A stretch of 54,373 nucleotides of DNA, taken from contig QKJP01000063.1 in NCBI GenBank assembly GCA_003249255.1, positions 1-54,373 on the forward strand, read 5' to 3'. Each line of letters starts with the position of its first letter. Positions within the stretch are counted from its first letter, which is position 1. The position numbers and the translations under genes were made by a program. Below the pieces are notes generated by a model, which had not been told where the DNA came from, did no database searches, and saw only the letters and a list, made by a program, of their open reading frames with translations. This stretch comes from Bacteroidales bacterium. GTDB taxonomy: Bacteria > Bacteroidota > Bacteroidia > Bacteroidales > Marinilabiliaceae. Below, in pieces: positions 51,804-54,373 of this stretch.

Positions 51804-54056
51804 ATGAAAAATCTGTCGTTTATCATCCTTGTCTTGTTAGTTTCATGCACAGGATCGCATCAAAGCAAAGAAGACCAATTTGTACAAAATCTTCTTTCAC
51901 AAATGACCTTAGAAGAAAAGGTTGGACAGTTAAACCAGCGCACCAGTCAATGGGAAATGACCGGGCCGGCTCCTGAATCCTCATCAGACTTATTAGAAGA
52001 CTTAAAAAAAGGAAATGTTGGCTCAATGCTTAATGTTGCCGGCGTAGCAGAAACTTACGAGGCACAAAAAATTGTGGTTGAGAACAGTCGGTTAGGAATT
52101 CCTTTGTTATTTGCATACGATGTTATTCATGGATACCAAACCATGATGCCTATTCCTCTTGGAGAATCTGCCTCATGGAACCCTCAGTTAGTTGAAGAAA
52201 GTGCCAAAGCAATAGCGGAAGAAACAGCTGCTGCCGGAGTGCATTGGACTTTTGCTCCAATGATAGATGTGGGTAGAGACGCCCGTTGGGGTAGAGTAAT
52301 GGAAGGTGCCGGTGAAGATCCTTTCTTGACTTCAGCTTTAGCAGTTGCCAGAGTAAAGGGCTTTCAAGGGAACGATCTTGAAGAAACAAATACTATAGCT
52401 GCTTGTGCTAAGCATTTTGCTGCTTATGCTTTTGCAGAGGCCGGACGAGAATATAATACGGTTGAAATTGGTGATGAAACACTTCATAACATTGTTTTCC
52501 CTCCTTTTAAGGCAACTACGGAGGCTGGTGTAGCAACGGTTATGAATGCCTTTAATACCATTCAGGGATTACCTGCAACTGCAAATTCTTATCTCCAGAG
52601 GGATTTGCTTAAAGGGCAATGGAACTTTGATGGATTTGTGGTTTCAGATTGGAACAGTATTGGTGAAATACAAACGCATGGTGCCGCATCAGACCTAAAG
52701 GAAGCAGCTGAACGTGCCATAAAGGCCGGTTCGGACATGGATATGGAAGCTTCTGCTTATGTTAAATATTTGGCGGAATTGGTAGAACAGCGTAGGGTTG
52801 ATGAAGCTTTGGTGGATGATGCCGTGCGAAGAGTTCTGCATCTCAAGTATCGCATGGGTTTGTTTAGAGATCCCTTCCGTTATTGTAATGAAGTTAAGGA
52901 AAAAGAAGTAATCGGTAGTCAGGCGATACACGAGTTGTCGCGTAAGGTAGCCAGAGAATCGATGGTTTTGTTGAAAAATGAGGAACAGCTTTTGCCCCTG
53001 TCTAAGGATGTGAAAAGTATTGCCGTTATAGGGCCTTTGGCTAATGATAAAGATGTTCCTTTGGGAAGTTGGCGGGCAAAGGCAATAACCAACTCTGCCG
53101 TATCGGTTTTTGAGGGAATTCAAAATGCTGTTTCGGCCGATGTGTCTGTGCAATATTCTAAAGGGTGTAACCTGGCTATTAATGAAAGATCCTTTTATAC
53201 TGAATTAACACTTAGTGAAACAGAGCAAGCAGATTTTAATGATGCGCTTGATTTAGCCAAGAACTCTGAAGTTGTAGTTTTGGTCATTGGAGAAGATTGT
53301 TTTCAAAGTGGAGAAGGACGAAGTCAGACAGATATTACTTTAAAAGGGCAGCAGCTTAATTTATTTCAGGCAATTTATGAAGTAAATAAAAATGTTGTAG
53401 TGGTGTTGATGAATGGAAGGCCTGTTGCAATCCCGGAATTGGCACAAAAGGCTCCTGCGATTTTAGAGACCTGGTTTGCCGGAAATCAAGCCGGTCATGC
53501 AATTGCTGATGTGTTGTTTGGAGCTTATAATCCATCCGGTAAACTTCCCATGACTTTTCCTCGCAATGTAGGTCAGTGCCCCATTTATTATAATCACAAA
53601 AACACAGGACGACCTAATAAATCGGACGAACATGTGTTTTGGTCACATTATACAGATTCGCCTAACTCGCCTCTTTATCCATTTGGTTATGGGTTGAGTT
53701 ATACCACTTTTGAATATTCAGACCTTAAGCTTAATAAAAATGAGATGACTACGCTTGATTCTGTGATGGTGTCAGTAAAGGTGAAAAATATTGGCGAAAG
53801 AATCGGTGAAGAAGTCGTGCAATTGTACATAAGAGATCTAGCGGCCACTTATGCCCGACCCGTACTTGAGTTGAAAGGATTTGAGAAAATAGAATTGAAA
53901 GCCGGAGAAGAGAAGGTGCTTACTTTTTCTTTAAGTGCGAAAGAATTGGGTTATTATTTGCCTAATGGTAGCTTTCAGTTTGAAAAAGGGGCGTTTAAGG
54001 TTTTTGTAGGGACAAATTCTCAAGAGTTGCTCGAAGCAAGTTTTATCGTAAGGTAG
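51804..54056 (+). CDS. Glycoside hydrolase family 3 beta-glucosidase, lipoprotein
   Basis: 750 residues. The signal with lipobox LVSC (Cys15) points to the outer membrane or periplasm. GH3 N-terminal TIM barrel (about 30-370): TLEEKVGQLNQ, PLLFAYDVIHGYQT, FAPMIDVGRDARWGRVMEGAGEDPFL, AACAKHFAAY, with the nucleophile Asp in GFVVSDWNSIGE. GH3 C-terminal alpha/beta domain (about 400-610: MVLLKNEEQLLPLS, VVVLMNGRPVAI) and a fibronectin III-like end (about 650-740). It resembles periplasmic BglX and removes terminal beta-linked glucose, or related sugar, from oligosaccharides. Confidence 0.92.
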   Translation: MKNLSFIILVLLVSCTGSHQSKEDQFVQNLLSQMTLEEKVGQLNQRTSQWEMTGPAPESSSDLLEDLKKGNVGSMLNVAGVAETYEAQKIVVENSRLGIPLLFAYDVIHGYQTMMPIPLGESASWNPQLVEESAKAIAEETAAAGVHWTFAPMIDVGRDARWGRVMEGAGEDPFLTSALAVARVKGFQGNDLEETNTIAACAKHFAAYAFAEAGREYNTVEIGDETLHNIVFPPFKATTEAGVATVMNAFNTIQGLPATANSYLQRDLLKGQWNFDGFVVSDWNSIGEIQTHGAASDLKEAAERAIKAGSDMDMEASAYVKYLAELVEQRRVDEALVDDAVRRVLHLKYRMGLFRDPFRYCNEVKEKEVIGSQAIHELSRKVARESMVLLKNEEQLLPLSKDVKSIAVIGPLANDKDVPLGSWRAKAITNSAVSVFEGIQNAVSADVSVQYSKGCNLAINERSFYTELTLSETEQADFNDALDLAKNSEVVVLVIGEDCFQSGEGRSQTDITLKGQQLNLFQAIYEVNKNVVVVLMNGRPVAIPELAQKAPAILETWFAGNQAGHAIADVLFGAYNPSGKLPMTFPRNVGQCPIYYNHKNTGRPNKSDEHVFWSHYTDSPNSPLYPFGYGLSYTTFEYSDLKLNKNEMTTLDSVMVSVKVKNIGERIGEEVVQLYIRDLAATYARPVLELKGFEKIELKAGEEKVLTFSLSAKELGYYLPNGSFQFEKGAFKVFVGTNSQELLEASFIVR

Positions 54057-54092
54057 TTTCCTGAAAAAAGCTTAAGCATGTAAATAAATCAT

Positions 54093-54127
54093 AGAATTAG
54101 TATTCATTCGAAATGCTAATTCTTTTT
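54093..54127 (+). terminator. Rho-independent terminator after the GH3 gene
   Basis: AGAATTAG (54093-54100) pairs perfectly with CTAATTCT (54115-54122), with T run after it. Confidence 0.75.
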
Positions 54128-54171
54128 TGTTTAATATTTAAAACGTATATCCGTTTTTACGCATAATTATT

Positions 54172-54245
54172 TTAACACAGAGAGGCACAAAAGCACAGAG
54201 TTTATAAAGTTCAACTAGACAACTCAGTGTCCCCGCCTGCATCGG
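54172..54245. repeat. Dispersed CACAGAG/CTCTGTG repeat, copy 4
   Basis: TTAACACAGAGAGGCACAAA, AGCACAGAG, an AT-rich middle and CTCAGTGTCCCCGCCTGCATCG. The tail is shared with copy 1 (1511-1524). The remaining bases to the window end show no gene. Confidence 0.6.
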
Positions 54246-54373
54246 GCCATAGCCGTCAAGCTAAGAAATATATAGAGCATTAAGTCTTTGATTATGTGAT
54301 AGTGCCCCCTTTTTAGAGTCTCGTTTTAATTTTGAAGTGGAGATATCTAACAATGTAGATAGCCACTCAGCTA

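Noticed and set aside
51677-51976. Open frame across the operon terminator and the start of the GH3 gene
   Set aside because: It overlaps a clear terminator and the lipoprotein signal of the GH3 gene in another frame.

Overview
The window looks like chromosome from an anaerobic or facultative, nitrogen-fixing member of the Bacteroidota, most likely a Marinilabiliales/Bacteroidales-type organism. The reasons are: AT-rich DNA; few Shine-Dalgarno sequences; promoter-like TAnnTTTG boxes; a type IX secretion sorting tail (45018-46664); a DUF4421-like outer-membrane protein; an AraC/outer-membrane-protein pair; and a four-subunit 2-oxoacid:ferredoxin oxidoreductase. The assignment comes from gene content only; no marker gene was compared.

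Layout. (1) 1-1322: the end of a GIY-YIG nuclease gene abutting a 3' tRNA fragment, then a thioesterase and a GNAT acetyltransferase in convergent orientation. (2) 1592-3148, minus strand: a NifA-type sigma-54 activator, standing alone about 29.6 kb from nifH. (3) 3611-4336: a lipoprotein. (4) 4414-24530, minus strand: a large Wzx/Wzy-type exopolysaccharide or capsule locus. It holds UDP-glucose dehydrogenase, UDP-glucuronate epimerase, an Arg/Gly-rich outer-membrane protein, a CMP-sugar synthetase, an O-acyltransferase, an MptE-like (DUF115) protein, flippase, four glycosyltransferases, polymerase, a hexapeptide acyltransferase, a radical SAM/SPASM protein, Wza-type export protein and Wzc-type tyrosine autokinase. 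No initiating sugar-phosphate transferase is visible. (5) 24822-32017: small secreted or outer-membrane proteins, a SpoU/TrmH methyltransferase, a decayed hipBA module in a cassette-like setting, an AraC regulator and a PNPOx-fold protein. Two about 143-bp copies of a terminator-bearing sequence lie here. (6) 32765-44939, plus strand: nifH-nifI1-nifI2-nifD-nifK-nifE-nifN-nifB-[2Fe-2S] ferredoxin-nifV. (7) 45018-54056: a T9SS-exported beta-helix protein, small membrane and secreted proteins, a flavodoxin, a ferredoxin plus 2-oxoacid:ferredoxin oxidoreductase operon, and a GH3 glucosidase.

How it works together. A sigma-54 promoter (GG-N10-GC at 32698-32711) and one NifA-type site (TGT-N10-ACA at 32429-32444) precede nifH, so the distant NifA probably switches on nitrogenase. 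NifI1/NifI2 would add post-translational control. NifE, NifN, NifB and NifV supply FeMo-cofactor synthesis. Flavodoxin, ferredoxins and the ketoacid oxidoreductase are plausible electron suppliers. The NifD insertion, short NifK and gene order place this nitrogenase with those of anaerobes (clostridia, methanogens, green sulfur bacteria).

The most unusual material is non-coding. Nearly every spacer in the nif cluster carries an inverted repeat, four of them built from the same TAGATRATAGA word. A multi-hairpin element of about 310 bp sits between the ferredoxin gene and nifV. REP-like palindromes fill the remaining spacers, and at least three other dispersed repeat families occur across the window.
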